Below, piece after piece: positions 9,688 through 19,200 of a stretch of DNA of 64,000 nt. The number at the start of each line of letters is the position of its first letter. The first letter of the stretch is position 1. The notes beneath the pieces were generated by a model. It saw only the letters and a list, made by a program, of their open reading frames with translations. It was not told the DNA's origin and ran no database searches. The position numbers were made by a program, and so were the translations under genes. The stretch is from Clostridiales bacterium (GTDB lineage Bacteria; Bacillota; Clostridia; Christensenellales; CAG-917): the NCBI GenBank assembly GCA_022009995.1, contig CP091734.1, positions 620,001 to 684,000 of the forward strand. Reading direction: 5' to 3'.

Positions 9688-10769
9688 ATGGCTGGCGGAT
9701 TAGTATATACTGCGCTTGAAAGCACATCAATGGCAACTGCCGAAATTTACGGCAAAACTCTTGTAAAACTCGGCGAACAAAACCCCAAAATCGTCGCTCT
9801 TACCGCCGACCTTAAAGGCTCGACGAAAATCGGCGACTTCGCGGCGAAATTCCCCGAAAGAACCATTAACGTCGGTATTGCGGAACAGAATATGTACGGC
9901 ATGGCGGCAGGTCTTGCGAAATGCGGATTCATTCCTTTCGCGTCTTCCTTCTCCGTCTTCGCGTCGCTCCGCGCGCTTGACCAGATTCACACCGATATCT
10001 GCTATCAGAACGTCAACGTGAAAATCATCGGCACGCACGGCGGTACGTCGTTCGGACAGGCGGGCTCCACCCACCACGCAATCGAAGACTTCGCGGTTAT
10101 CCGTTCGCTTGTCAACATGACGCTTATCTGCCCCGCCGACGGTATCGAAACGGGCAAAGCGGTCGAAGCGGCTGCAAACACCGAAGGTCCTTTCTACATT
10201 CGTATTAACCGTGGTTTCGACACCAACGTTTACGCGGACGACAACTACGACTTCGAAGTCGGCAAAGCCGTTCTCCTTAACGAAGGTAACGACATCACCA
10301 TCATCGCGTGCGGCAGCTGCGTATATCAGGCTGTTCAGGCTGCGAAGATCCTTAAATACGACCACGACATCAACGCTCGCGTGCTGAACATGCACACTAT
10401 TAAACCTATCGATAAGGAAGCAATCCTTGCTGCGGTCAACGACACTCGTCGTATCATCACCGCGGAAGACCACACCGTTATCGGCGGTCTCGGCAGCGCG
10501 GTTGCGGAAGTCGTCATCGAAGCAGGTAAGGCTTGCGCGTTCAGAAACTCGGTCTCCAAGACAAGTTCAGCAAAATCGGTCTCCACGAAGACCTTATGGC
10601 TATGCACGAAATCGATGCGGAAGGCATCGTGAAAAACGCTCTTGAAGTCATCAATCAGGACTTCGAAAAAGAAGGCGTCAAAGGCTCTGCCGTCAAAGCG
10701 GAATCCGCAAAAGCCGGCGCAGCCGTCAAACTTGCTCCGCAGGGCGCAAACTGGGTAGACGAGGTATAG
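9688..10769 (+). CDS. transketolase, C-terminal (pyrimidine-binding) subunit (one slip near 10535)
   Basis: About 360 residues after repair. GIAEQNMYGMAAGLA carries the ThDP-activating glutamate, followed by the transketolase C-terminal domain. After GKACA the frame slips: one added base restores VQKLGLQDKFSKIGLHED, the standard family continuation, so I call one gene. A ~35-residue Ala/Lys-rich tail (KAESAKAGAAVKLAPQG) beyond the usual end is unusual and may be a flexible tether. GGAGGG precedes the start. The downstream SCP2-like gene starts 5 bases after its stop. Confidence 0.85.
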
Positions 10770-10773
10770 TATT

Positions 10774-11610
10774 ATGGCAATGACTCAAGGCGATAAGTAT
10801 GCATTGAGAATTTTCTTCTTCGCCGCGATTCCTTTGGCAAAAACCGTTGCGGAAAACGATCCGAAATTCGTAAAGAAATTCAAGGGCAAAAACTTCGTTT
10901 TCCAAATCAGCGTTTTGTCGCCGGAATTCAAGAAGACCGGAAAACTTTCAACGCACTTCGTTGTCAAGGACGGCAAGTGGGAAACTCACACCGGTGAAAC
11001 CCACCCCCATCCTGATATCGAACTGGAATTTTCAACCCCCGAGAAGTTCATTCTGTTCTTCACCGGAAAAGGTATGCCGCTTCCCAAAATCAAGGGCGCG
11101 CTCGCACACCTTCCCACTTTCGTGAACATCCTTATGACGCTTCTCAGAATGGCGGGACTTCTGCAAGCCACCGACGTTCCCGAAAAACCCGAAGATCAGG
11201 AACTTTTGGTCTTGCTTTACATCAACCTTCTTACCGTCGGCGTCAGCCAACTTAACAGGGTTGAACATCCCGACGTCAAGCACTTTACGGAAGGCAGCCC
11301 CGACCGTGTGTACGCATTTGCGGTTACCGGTCACGAAAAACTCCAAGGCTGGCTCCGCGTTAAGGACGGTCAGACCGTTTCGGGACGCGGCGAATGCAAA
11401 CGTTGCAAACCTTTCGTGTGCATGCGCTTCGACTCTCCCAAACACGCTCTTGAAATTCTCATGAGCAAGGTCGAGATGATTCCTTATATGCAAAAAGGAT
11501 ATCTGTCCATCGAAGGCGCGCCCGAATTCGGCAACGAACTTTCGGCACAGCTCTTCACGGTTGCATATTACGCACAAGGCACGTATCTTGACGACCAGAA
11601 GAAACAATAA
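10774..11610 (+). CDS. SCP2-like protein, second copy
   Basis: 278 residues, soluble. 'FVVKDGKWETHTGETHPHPDIELEFSTPEKF' has the strand-rich 'G.....G....PD..l..s...F' signature of SCP2/ligand-carrier domains. The C-terminal half has a second, similar segment (RVKDGQTVSGRGECKRCKPFVCMRF, then F.SPKHALEIL). It closes the operon begun by the related gene at 6710, so aminotransferase and transketolase are bracketed by two carriers. An insoluble or acyl-linked intermediate would explain this, but that is inference. A strong terminator follows. Confidence 0.6.
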   Translation: MAMTQGDKYALRIFFFAAIPLAKTVAENDPKFVKKFKGKNFVFQISVLSPEFKKTGKLSTHFVVKDGKWETHTGETHPHPDIELEFSTPEKFILFFTGKGMPLPKIKGALAHLPTFVNILMTLLRMAGLLQATDVPEKPEDQELLVLLYINLLTVGVSQLNRVEHPDVKHFTEGSPDRVYAFAVTGHEKLQGWLRVKDGQTVSGRGECKRCKPFVCMRFDSPKHALEILMSKVEMIPYMQKGYLSIEGAPEFGNELSAQLFTVAYYAQGTYLDDQKKQ

Positions 11611-11627
11611 TCTTCAACAATGCAAAG

Positions 11628-11653
11628 GGCACGCTGTTCAGCGTGCCTTTTTT
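11628..11653 (+). terminator. terminator of the transketolase operon
   Basis: GGCACGC and GCGTGCC pair perfectly around TGTTCA, followed by TTTTTT. Confidence 0.85.
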
Positions 11654-11719
11654 CGTGCCATTTTCAAGGGGTGTATTATTATTGCCGTGAAAAAACGGAC
11701 GGTTGCCCGTCCGCAAAAA

Positions 11720-12883
11720 TCAAATGCTGTAATTTTCGGTAGAATGTTTTTCGGCGTATTCTTCGTCAAGTTTTTTCAGGGTTTCGTTCAGGGGCTTACG
11801 CAGTGCGACGTATAAGGTGTAAATGGCAAGCCCGCCGATTTTTATCGACGAATGGAAAACGTCGGACGCGATTTGCGCCTTTATAATGTTTCCGCCGATA
11901 AGCGTGCCCACGGGGATAAAGTCCATAATCGCGTAAACGAGCGCGAAGATTATGCTTGCAAGCCCTTGCCGTAAATAGATTTCGCCGTACTTTTCGCTCT
12001 TTTTCTTGAAGCAGCAGATTGCGATGCCCGACGCAAGCAGGGCGGCGACGGAAATGCTTTCGACAATTTCGTACGCGATGAAAAGCCCTTGCTTTTTATC
12101 GGGATAAAAGTTTTGCATACCGCTGATTATCGGAAGGACAATCACGTTGACAAGCATAAACACGACGGCGATAACCGACGGAATAAAGACGCATTTTTTG
12201 TATTCGGTTTCTTCACCCTCGGGGAGCCCGCCTTTTTGCTTTTCGCGCACGGCGTGGAAAATGAAAATGCCGTATTCCACGATAACGCGAAGGGCAAGGA
12301 CGGTTATCCCCAGGTCAACGACGAAGCCGTCCTGAATCCCCATAAGTTTCAGCGGCGCCCAGAATATCGTAACCGTCGTGTTGTAGTTGAACGCGGTAAG
12401 GAACACGCAACTGACAATCGACGCAATCGCCGTCGCGTAGTAATATTTCGTTTGTTTTTTTCTGCTGTGGAAGTTCAGAAACGTCAAAATTAGGCAAATG
12501 AAAGCGATTGCAAGGTATAACGCCGCAAACACCGACACCCATATGATATAAGTGTTTTCGTCGGTGTAGTCCTGCATGAAAGTGTAGTTCCGGACGTTGA
12601 AGTGAATGAGCGAGATAAAAAGCGCGATGACCGCCGTCACGTCGTACGCAATTTCTTTTTTGACGCTCATCGGCGCGAAGTTTCTGAAATCGATATATCC
12701 CAGGACGAAGGTCAGGGGGATTGCAAAAAGCAGGACGACGTTCACGATTGCGGCGGCTTTCATGCTGTCCGTGGAAATCGCCAGCAGGTTGACAAGACTT
12801 ACCGCCGCCATCACCATAAGCAAAAACCAATAAATATTCAGAAGTTCTTTTTTCTTTTCGTTTTTTACGTTTTGTTCGTCCAT
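11720..12883 (-). CDS. polytopic membrane protein of unknown family
   Basis: 387 residues with about ten hydrophobic segments (for example IYWFLLMVMAAVSLVNLL, IVNVVLLFAIPLTFVLGYI, VIAVVFMLVNVIVLPII) and a charged cytosolic N-terminus MDEQNVKNEKKK. The C-terminal tail is acidic and lysine-rich. I do not recognise a transporter or enzyme signature. It sits alone, converging on the transketolase operon and diverging from a small secreted protein, so context gives no function. It is clearly coding: long, hydrophobic and in normal codon use. Confidence 0.75.
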   Translation of the reverse strand: MDEQNVKNEKKKELLNIYWFLLMVMAAVSLVNLLAISTDSMKAAAIVNVVLLFAIPLTFVLGYIDFRNFAPMSVKKEIAYDVTAVIALFISLIHFNVRNYTFMQDYTDENTYIIWVSVFAALYLAIAFICLILTFLNFHSRKKQTKYYYATAIASIVSCVFLTAFNYNTTVTIFWAPLKLMGIQDGFVVDLGITVLALRVIVEYGIFIFHAVREKQKGGLPEGEETEYKKCVFIPSVIAVVFMLVNVIVLPIISGMQNFYPDKKQGLFIAYEIVESISVAALLASGIAICCFKKKSEKYGEIYLRQGLASIIFALVYAIMDFIPVGTLIGGNIIKAQIASDVFHSSIKIGGLAIYTLYVALRKPLNETLKKLDEEYAEKHSTENYSI

Positions 12884-12969
12884 ACGCTAATGTTATCATT
12901 ATTCTTTGAAAAAAGCAATTTTATTTTAATTAGTATATTCTTTTAATTTTCCGACACGCTACCAGGGAT

Positions 12970-13362
12970 ATGAAAAAATGCTTATTGTTTATGATGACGG
13001 CGGCGGTGTTTTTCATCGCGGGTTTTGAAAATCGCGGCGCGGCAAACGCCGCAACGCTTTACGATGTTTTTGGCGAACGCCACCTTGAATTTTACGAAAA
13101 CGAAGTCGCGAAAGAAAAGGTTTTCAGCAAGTATTCGGAGCGCGAACTTGCAAAAATGGCAGTTGACAATGATATTTCGATTGATAAAGTCAAGAAATTG
13201 CTTGTATATTGTCACGCAATGAAAAATATCGGGAAGAATTATACGATAAAAGAAGCGGATAAATTGTCAAACGCCACGGTAATTTCCGACGCCAAAAAGT
13301 ACGTCGATTATCTGAAATCGACAAGGACAAAGGAAGAACTTGCCGCGCTTGAAAAAGATTAA
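12970..13362 (+). CDS. small secreted helical protein, unknown
   Basis: 130 residues. The N-terminus MKKCLLFMMTAAVFFIAGF followed by an ANA.A site around residue 27 is a signal peptide. The mature ~100 residues are charged and helical, with an EEL/AKMAV...KVKKLL pattern. No catalytic motif is seen. The cysteine in the signal peptide is too early for a lipobox. It lies between two minus-strand genes and ends at a symmetric terminator. The upstream ribosome site (AGGGAT) is modest. Confidence 0.55.
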   Translation: MKKCLLFMMTAAVFFIAGFENRGAANAATLYDVFGERHLEFYENEVAKEKVFSKYSERELAKMAVDNDISIDKVKKLLVYCHAMKNIGKNYTIKEADKLSNATVISDAKKYVDYLKSTRTKEELAALEKD

Positions 13363-13415
13363 AGGAAATCGGCAGGGGACAATAAGCCGACAAAAACCTA
13401 CAAAAAGGCAACGAA

Positions 13416-13440
13416 AAAGCCGCGGAAATTCCGCGGCTTT
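13416..13440 (+). terminator. bidirectional terminator between the secreted protein and aldolase genes
   Basis: AAAGCCGCGGAA and TTCCGCGGCTTT form a perfect 12-base-pair palindromic stem; it can end the converging genes from both sides. Confidence 0.8.
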
Positions 13441-13453
13441 CTGCCGTGTCGAA

Positions 13454-14098
13454 TTATTTCTTATAAGTCTTTTTGAAAAGTTCCAGCGAAAGTTCGGTCG
13501 TGTATTTGTCGGCTTTTGCCTTTTCGACGGTCTTTTGCTCGATATAAGTTTTGCAGCCTTCTTCCAAAGCGCGGCACGCTTCGAAAGCGTCTTCCAGGGT
13601 TTTCCCGCACACGAAAACGCCGTGGTTTGCAAGGAAGCAGGCGTTTCTGCCTTCCATTGCGGCGACGGTATTTTTCGTAAGTTTCTTGGTTCCCGCAAGG
13701 CCGTACTTTGCACAACGGACGTCGCCCAGAAGATACTTTTTCATTTTATCGTTGAAAGCGGGCAGTGAAAGGTGCGTGCTTGCAAAGGTTGCGCCCCAGG
13801 TGGGGTGGCTGTGCAGAACGACGTTGATTTCGGGACGCGCGCGAAGAATAGCGGCGTGGATTTTCCTTTCGCTTGTGGGTTTCCGAGGGCCCGTCCATTC
13901 AAGCGTTTCGATATCGACGACGGGAAGGTCGTCGGGCGTCATAACGACGTAATCGAGTCCCGACGGGGTGACAAGCGCGTGCTTTTCGTCAAGGCGGATC
14001 GAGATGTTGCCCCAGGTGCCTTGCACGAGGTTTTCTTCCAGCATTCTGACGCCTGCGTCTTTGACCATTTGTCTTAATTCTTTTTCGGTAAATGCCAT
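13454..14098 (-). CDS. class II (zinc) aldolase, fuculose/rhamnulose/ribulose-phosphate type
   Basis: 214 residues, the normal size of AraD/FucA-type enzymes. Zinc ligands are visible in VVLHSHPTW (HxH) and ANHGVFVCG (NHG), and the N-terminus has the family motif GTWGNISIR. These enzymes cleave or epimerise sugar phosphates through a zinc enediolate. It is the last gene of the minus operon TetR-aminotransferase-aldolase homologue-aldolase. The preceding gene's stop overlaps its AGGAGG ribosome site, indicating translational coupling. The substrate is unknown. Confidence 0.88.
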   Translation of the reverse strand: MAFTEKELRQMVKDAGVRMLEENLVQGTWGNISIRLDEKHALVTPSGLDYVVMTPDDLPVVDIETLEWTGPRKPTSERKIHAAILRARPEINVVLHSHPTWGATFASTHLSLPAFNDKMKKYLLGDVRCAKYGLAGTKKLTKNTVAAMEGRNACFLANHGVFVCGKTLEDAFEACRALEEGCKTYIEQKTVEKAKADKYTTELSLELFKKTYKK

Positions 14099-14108
14099 AA
14101 TAAACCTC

Positions 14109-14761
14109 CTATTCGCGCTCGGCTTTCAAAAGCGCTTCCTGATTCGTCTTGCTGTATTTTTTGCGATACACGACGTGTTCCAGCACCGCGCCGATTTTGC
14201 CGACGGGTTTGCAGCCGCCGACGGCTTGCGCCATGATAAGGGTATGGGCGGCTTTGTCAAGGACAAGACAAGCGGTGAACGCTTCGTTGAGCGTCGTGCC
14301 TGTCGAAAGAATACCGATGTCCGAAAGCAGGCATGCTCCGCGGCCTTTAAGCGCCTTGGAAATGCCAAAGATGTCGTTGGTTTTTGCGGTTCTGGCGGTA
14401 GGGCCGACGATTTGCGCCATATCGTCCAGAACGGGCGGAATGGTGACTTTTTTATTTGCGACGGTCAGTGCGAACACGGGCGAAGTAATCATAATCGCGC
14501 CGACGTCCTGACGCGCGCCGTACAGTTTAACGTGCAAAAGCGCGTCTTTCAGAGTGTCGGAAGGGCATTTGTCGGTTTCGTTGAATTTTACCTCAATGAT
14601 ATCTTCAACGGTCAAATCTTTGAAGTTAACCCCCGATTTGGTGATAAGCATACTTTCCGAGTCCACTCTTGCGCTGATGTTGTTGGTGTGCGCGCCGAAA
14701 GATTTTCGTCGTAAACCTTATGCGCGTACTCAACCATTGTGTTTTTGAGTTTTTCGTTCAT
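14109..14761 (-). CDS. class II aldolase homologue lacking the zinc ligands (one slip near 14700)
   Basis: About 217 residues from the ATG at 14761 (GGAG just upstream). One added T near 14700 restores DENLFGAHTNNISARVDSE, which parallels the N-terminus of the neighbouring aldolase. Where that enzyme has HSHP this one has MITSPVF, and where it has ANHG this one has SDIG, so both zinc sites are gone. It is therefore probably a regulatory or structural partner of the active aldolase, or a different chemistry, rather than an aldolase. It lies between the active aldolase and a class III aminotransferase. Confidence 0.75.
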
Positions 14762-14782
14762 AACGACTCCTTATTAAAAACA

Positions 14783-14804
14783 GCGGGCGGAAAAAACCGC
14801 CCGC
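14783..14804 (-). terminator. hairpin inside the TetR-aminotransferase-aldolase operon
   Basis: GCGGGCGG pairs with CCGCCCGC around AAAAAA. On the minus strand it is followed by TGTTTTT and then the AAGGAG ribosome site of the aldolase homologue. It could lower downstream expression (attenuator) or protect the mRNA end. Confidence 0.55.
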
Positions 14805-14816
14805 AAGTTTTAACGA

Positions 14817-16351
14817 TTATTTCTTTTTGGGTTTTTCGAAGCTGCGTTGAAGTTCGGGCGAGCCTTGTGCTTTTACGAGAGAGGAAAACTTTGTCAAAGC
14901 GTTCAAGCGCGGCGTCGATGACTTCGTCGGTGTCCGCCATTGAGGTGTAAAGACGGCTTCCTGCAAGGGTAACGATACCGTTTGCCATATAAGCTGCGCC
15001 CATATCTTTCATGGCTTCTGCGCGGGCTTCCATTTCGGGCTTGTTTGAGAAGTCCCAATGCGGATTTAAGGAAACTGAAACTGCTGTAATCGAAGCTCAT
15101 TGCGCCGGTGCATTCAAGGTGAACGATGCTGCCCTGGTTGTAAACGACGTAAGGAAGATTGTGTTTTTTAACAAGGGCTTTAAGGCCTGCCGCAAGTCTG
15201 TCGCCCGCAATACCCGCTTTTTCGCAAGCGTTGTATTTTTCGATGGCTTTGATGCAGCAATATCCTGCGTATGCGGACAAGGGGTTCGCCGCGAGAGTGC
15301 CGCCGACGTACGCTTTTTTGCCAAGGCCCGCGACGCCCGCCGCCATAAGGGAGATGTATTCGCGTTTGCCGCCTACGCCGCCCGCTGCGGGATAACCGCC
15401 GGCGATGATTTTGCCGAAGATGGTAAGGTCGGGTTTGACGTTGAAGAAGCCTTGCGCTCCGCCAAGACCCATACGGAAACCGGTAACGACTTCGTCAAAG
15501 ATGAAGAGCGCGCCGTATTTGTGGGCAAGTTCAAGGGCTTTCTGGTTGTAATCGAAGTCAATGGGGCGAGTGCCGCTTTCGGGGCCAACGGGTTCAACGA
15601 TGACGCAAGCCGTGCCGCCGCGAAGTTTATTGCGTCTGAGCATACCTTCCAGCATTTTCAGGTCGTTGGGGCGGACTTCGTCGGTGGAGCCGTAGCAGCC
15701 TTTGGGAATGCCGTGGCTTTCAAGAAGGTTGCGGCTTCCGGGGATTTTCAGACCGTAAACCATCTGGTCGGACCAGCCGTGATATGCGCCGCCGACTTTG
15801 ATGACGCGTTTGTTTTTGGTCGCGCAACGGGATACGCGGATTGCCGCCATGACGGATTCTGTGCCCGAGCCGAGCATACGGAACATTTCGCACGCAGGCA
15901 TATGTTTATTGATCTCTTTTGCAAGCAGAAGTTCCGCTTCGTGGAAAAGACCGGTAACGGGGCCGCAGGATTTGATAAGTTCGATCGCCTGTTCCTGAAC
16001 TTCGGGGAAGTTGCTGCCGAGGATTGTCGGGCCGCCCGCTTGCAGGAAGTCGAAGTATTTGTTGCCGTCCGCGTCGTAAAGGTATGCGCCTTCGGCTTTT
16101 ACCATGCACATGGGGAAGGGTTTGTTGAAAGCAAGGTTGTGCTGAACGCCGCCGGGGATATATTGTTTTGCCTCGGTGGTGATTGCTTTGGATTTCGCGC
16201 ATTGTTTGTCGAAGTAATTTTCGACGATATCCTTATACGCTGCGTCCGATACGCAATAGATGGGTTTGCTCGTGAGTTCGTGCAACTCGTTGTAGATGTC
16301 TTGCGCTTTCGGCCATTTGCCTTGTTCGCAAGCGTAACCGTTTCTGCTCAT
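14817..16351 (-). CDS. class III PLP-dependent aminotransferase (glutamate-1-semialdehyde aminomutase-like), second copy (slips near 15070 and 14885)
   Basis: About 511 residues after repair. PLP motifs: GGAYHGWSDQ, FDEVVTGFRMG (aspartate), and lysine in FGKIIAGGYPAAG. An N-terminal extension of ~70 residues precedes the usual start motif (YIPGGVQHNLAF), longer than common family members. Two slips near the C-terminus are repaired by single bases: 'SLNPHWDFSNKPEMEARAEAM' follows the first and 'SSLVKAQGSPELQ' the second, giving a normal C-terminus. It follows the TetR gene with overlap of stop and ribosome site, and precedes the two aldolase-family genes. The substrate is unknown. Confidence 0.82.
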
Positions 16352-16363
16352 AGTGAAGTCCTC

Positions 16364-16934
16364 CTAACGTTTTAAGTAGTTAATAAATTTATCGATTGAC
16401 TGTTTGATTTCAACGTCGTCAAAGGGTTTGTTTGATGAAGCGTTGAAAAACAATTCCGAAATATGCGCCGAGGATATATGCCGAAAGTTCCTCGGGGGTG
16501 AACGTTTCCAGAAGTTTCGCGTATGCCGCGTGCGTTTTTATGCGCTCCGCCGCAATATCGTAAATTTTCGAGAAACTGCTTTCGCCTTTGCACAGGATAC
16601 CGCGCATTAAAAGATTGCCCGTAAGGTAAGGGTAAGGTATAGTGTCGTCGACGAGTTTGTCGATGAGCGCCGATATGGAAACTTCCTGCTCGGATTCTTC
16701 AAAGACCGAAACAAGGTCGTTGATTTCTTCCGCCGCGATTTGTTCCATAAGGTCGTCCAGCGAATTGAAGTGAGTGAAGAAAGTGCTGCGCGATACGTCC
16801 GCCGCCTCCGATATTTCGTCGATGGTAACGTTCCCGAGACCTTTTTCTTCAAACAGTTTTTTCGCCGCGTGCAACAACGCTTTGTGGGTGTTGTTTTTTT
16901 TGCGCAGACGGCGTGACGTTTCCAATGGTGCCAT
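16364..16934 (-). CDS. TetR-family transcriptional regulator (one slip near 16447)
   Basis: About 190 residues. The N-terminal helix-turn-helix is clear (GLGNVTIDEISEAADVSRSTFFTHF); the ligand domain follows. Near 16447 one T too many in a T-run ends the frame early; the alternative frame continues NASSNKPFDDVEIKQSIDKF and stops at 16364, inside the aminotransferase ribosome site, which supports the repaired end. First gene of its operon, so it probably represses its own transcript and perhaps the divergent esterase/SCP2 genes; palindromes lie upstream. Confidence 0.85.
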
Positions 16935-16958
16935 AAAATCTCCTTTTAATATATTTTG

Positions 16959-16988
16959 ATTATATCACTAAAATAATACGGTTGTAAA
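16959..16988 (-). promoter_or_regulatory. promoter of the TetR operon
   Basis: On the minus strand TTTACA (16988-16983) and TATAAT (16964-16959) are separated by 18 bases, 25 bases before the TetR start. Confidence 0.6.
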
Positions 16989-17004
16989 GAGATTTTTGTA
17001 TTAA

Positions 17005-17030
17005 AGTACAATTTTGTACTGACGGTCAGT
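17005..17030. promoter_or_regulatory. two adjacent palindromes, candidate TetR operators
   Basis: AGTACAA-TT-TTGTACT (17005-17020, 7-base arms) abuts and overlaps ACTGAC-G-GTCAGT (17018-17030, 6-base arms). They lie 17-42 bases upstream of the TetR -35 box. Perfect arms next to a TetR gene suggest operators, but binding is inferred. Confidence 0.5.
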
Positions 17031-17130
17031 TTATTGATAACGATGTCCCGAAAATTTTCATTTTTTGCCGTTTTTCGTCTTTTTTCGCGCATTGTGGCGC
17101 GATAGCGCGCCCGTAAGGCGGTCAAAACCA

Positions 17131-17159
17131 TTGACAAAACGAAAAGTCGCAAGTATAAT
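17131..17159 (+). promoter_or_regulatory. strong consensus promoter of greA-lysS
   Basis: Perfect TTGACA (17131-17136) and TATAAT (17154-17159) with a 17-base spacer, 57 bases before greA. Confidence 0.8.
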
Positions 17160-17215
17160 AGGGCAATAGACATTGGCATATTTTATATGCCTTTGATTTT
17201 TTATGGAGAAGAAAA

Positions 17216-17689
17216 ATGGAAAAAGAAGTTTTTTTAACCAAGGAAGGCTACGACAAATTAAAACGCGAATATGACGAACTCAGTTCGACAGGTCGCAAAG
17301 AAATGGCGGAAAAAATCAAAATCGCCCGTGAGTTCGGCGATCTCAGCGAAAATGCGGAATACGACGCCGCCAAAGAAGAGCAGGGTTTCCTTGAAAAGCG
17401 TATTCGTGAAATCAACGAAATGCTCAGCAACTGCACGATTATCGACGAAAGCACGATCGATACCAAAACCGTCAGCGTCGGTTGCATCGTAAAACTTCAG
17501 GATCTGGAATTCGGGGACAAACTCGAATATAAAATCGTCGGCGTTTCGGAAGCGAAAATCGAAGAAAATCTTATCAGCAACGAATCTCCTCTCGGCAGCG
17601 CGCTCATCGGCAAGAAAAAGGGACAGGAAGTCGTCGTTACCACCCCCGGCGGCGAAGCAAGATTCAAAATTTTAAGCATTAACGCATAA
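17216..17689 (+). CDS. greA: transcript cleavage factor GreA
   Basis: 157 residues, the normal GreA length. The N-terminal coiled coil carries the acidic tip GDLSENAEYDAAKEEQ, and the C-terminal globular domain has NESPLGSALIGKKKGQEVVV. It enters the RNA polymerase secondary channel and triggers cleavage of backtracked RNA. It is co-transcribed with lysS 10 bases downstream, a common Firmicutes pair. The start has an adequate GGAGAA ribosome site. Confidence 0.97.
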   Translation: MEKEVFLTKEGYDKLKREYDELSSTGRKEMAEKIKIAREFGDLSENAEYDAAKEEQGFLEKRIREINEMLSNCTIIDESTIDTKTVSVGCIVKLQDLEFGDKLEYKIVGVSEAKIEENLISNESPLGSALIGKKKGQEVVVTTPGGEARFKILSINA

Positions 17690-17698
17690 GAGGTCAAA

Positions 17699-19200
17699 AT
17701 GGCAGAAAACGACGTCCGAAACAACGAACAACAGGAAGATTTAAGCGAGCTTATCAAGGTTCGCCGCGACAAACTGCGCGATTTGCAGGACGCGGGCAAA
17801 GATCCTTTCAGAGAAGTCCGCTTCGAAAAAACGGCGATGTCCAAGGAAATCGTCGACAATTTTGAAAAATACGAGGGCAAAACCGTGTCGCTTGCCGGCA
17901 GACTCGTCAGCAAACGCGTCATGGGCAAGGCAAGTTTCGCACATATCCTTGACGGCGACGGTCAGATTCAGCTTTACTTTAAGCGCGACGTTCTGGGCGA
18001 CGAGCCGTATGCGGAATTCAAAAAATACGACATCGGCGATATCATCGGCGTGACCGGCGAAGTTTTCGTGACGCACATGGGCGAAACCACCGTCAACGTA
18101 ACTTCGGTGAAACTTCTTTCAAAGTCGCTTTTGCCGCTCCCCGAAAAATTCCACGGACTTACCAACACCGACCTTCGTTATCGTCAGCGTTACGTTGACC
18201 TTATCGTCAATCCGGAAGTCAAGTCGGTTTTCGTGAAGCGTAGTATGGTTCTTCGCGAAATCAGAAACTTTTTGGACGAAAAAGGATATCTCGAGGTCGA
18301 AACCCCCGTTTTGCACAACATCGCGGGCGGCGCAAACGCAAGACCGTTCATTACGCACCACAACACGCTCGATATCGATATGTACCTTCGTATCGCTCTG
18401 GAACTTTATCTTAAACGCCTTATCGTCGGCGGGTTCGAGAAAGTTTACGAAATCGGCAGAGTTTTCAGAAACGAAGGTATGGATCAACGCCATAATCCCG
18501 AGTTCACTTTGTTGGAACTTTACGAAGCCTACACCGACATTCACGGTATGATGGACATCACCGAAGGTATGTTCAGACACGTTGCAAACAAAGTATGCGG
18601 CACGGGCAAAATCACCTTCGACGGCGTGGATTTGGACCTTGACAAACCTTTTGAAAGAATTTCGATGGTCGAGGCGGTCAGAAAGTACGCAGGCGTCGAC
18701 TTTGACAAAATCAAAACACTGGACGAAGCAAGGGCGGTCGCGAAAGAACACCATATCGAATACGAACAACGCCACAAAAAAGGCGACATTCTCAATCTGT
18801 TTATCGAGGCGTACGTCGAGGATAAACTCGTTCAGCCCACGTTCCTTACCGGACACCCCGTGGAAATCAGCCCGCTTGCAAAGCGCGATCCCGATCATCC
18901 CGGCTACACCCAGCGTTTGAACTGTTCATAAACGGCAGGGAATACGCCAACGCTTTTTCGGAACTTAACGATCCCATCGACCAGCGCGGCAGATTCGAGG
19001 CTCAGGTGGAACTCAAAAAACAGGGCGACGAAGAAGCCAACGACATCGACGAAGATTATCTCACCGCAATGGAATACGGCATGCCCCCGACGGGCGGATT
19101 AGGCGTCGGCGTCGACCGTCTTGTAATGCTTGTTACGGGTGCGGAGACGATAAGGGATGTGTTGTTGTTCCCCACAATGAAACCTATTAAAAAGTCATAA
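17699..19200 (+). CDS. lysS: lysyl-tRNA synthetase, class II (one slip near 18917)
   Basis: About 500 residues after repair. An N-terminal OB fold (VSLAGRLVSKRVMGKASFAHI) precedes the class II catalytic core with motif 2 FRNEGMDQRHNPEFT and motif 3 GLGVGVDRLVML. One missing T in CAGCGTTTGAA (near 18917) breaks the frame; restoring it gives RFELFINGREYANAFSEL and completes the enzyme. An essential gene interrupted only by one base argues for sequencing error. The last codons (KKS, stop) are supplied by the left end of the repeat element that follows. Confidence 0.93.

Noticed and set aside
15011..16375. A 454-codon open frame on the plus strand opposite the second class III aminotransferase
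   Set aside because: It is the antisense shadow of a gene with clear PLP motifs; its composition is unnatural and it has no ribosome site.
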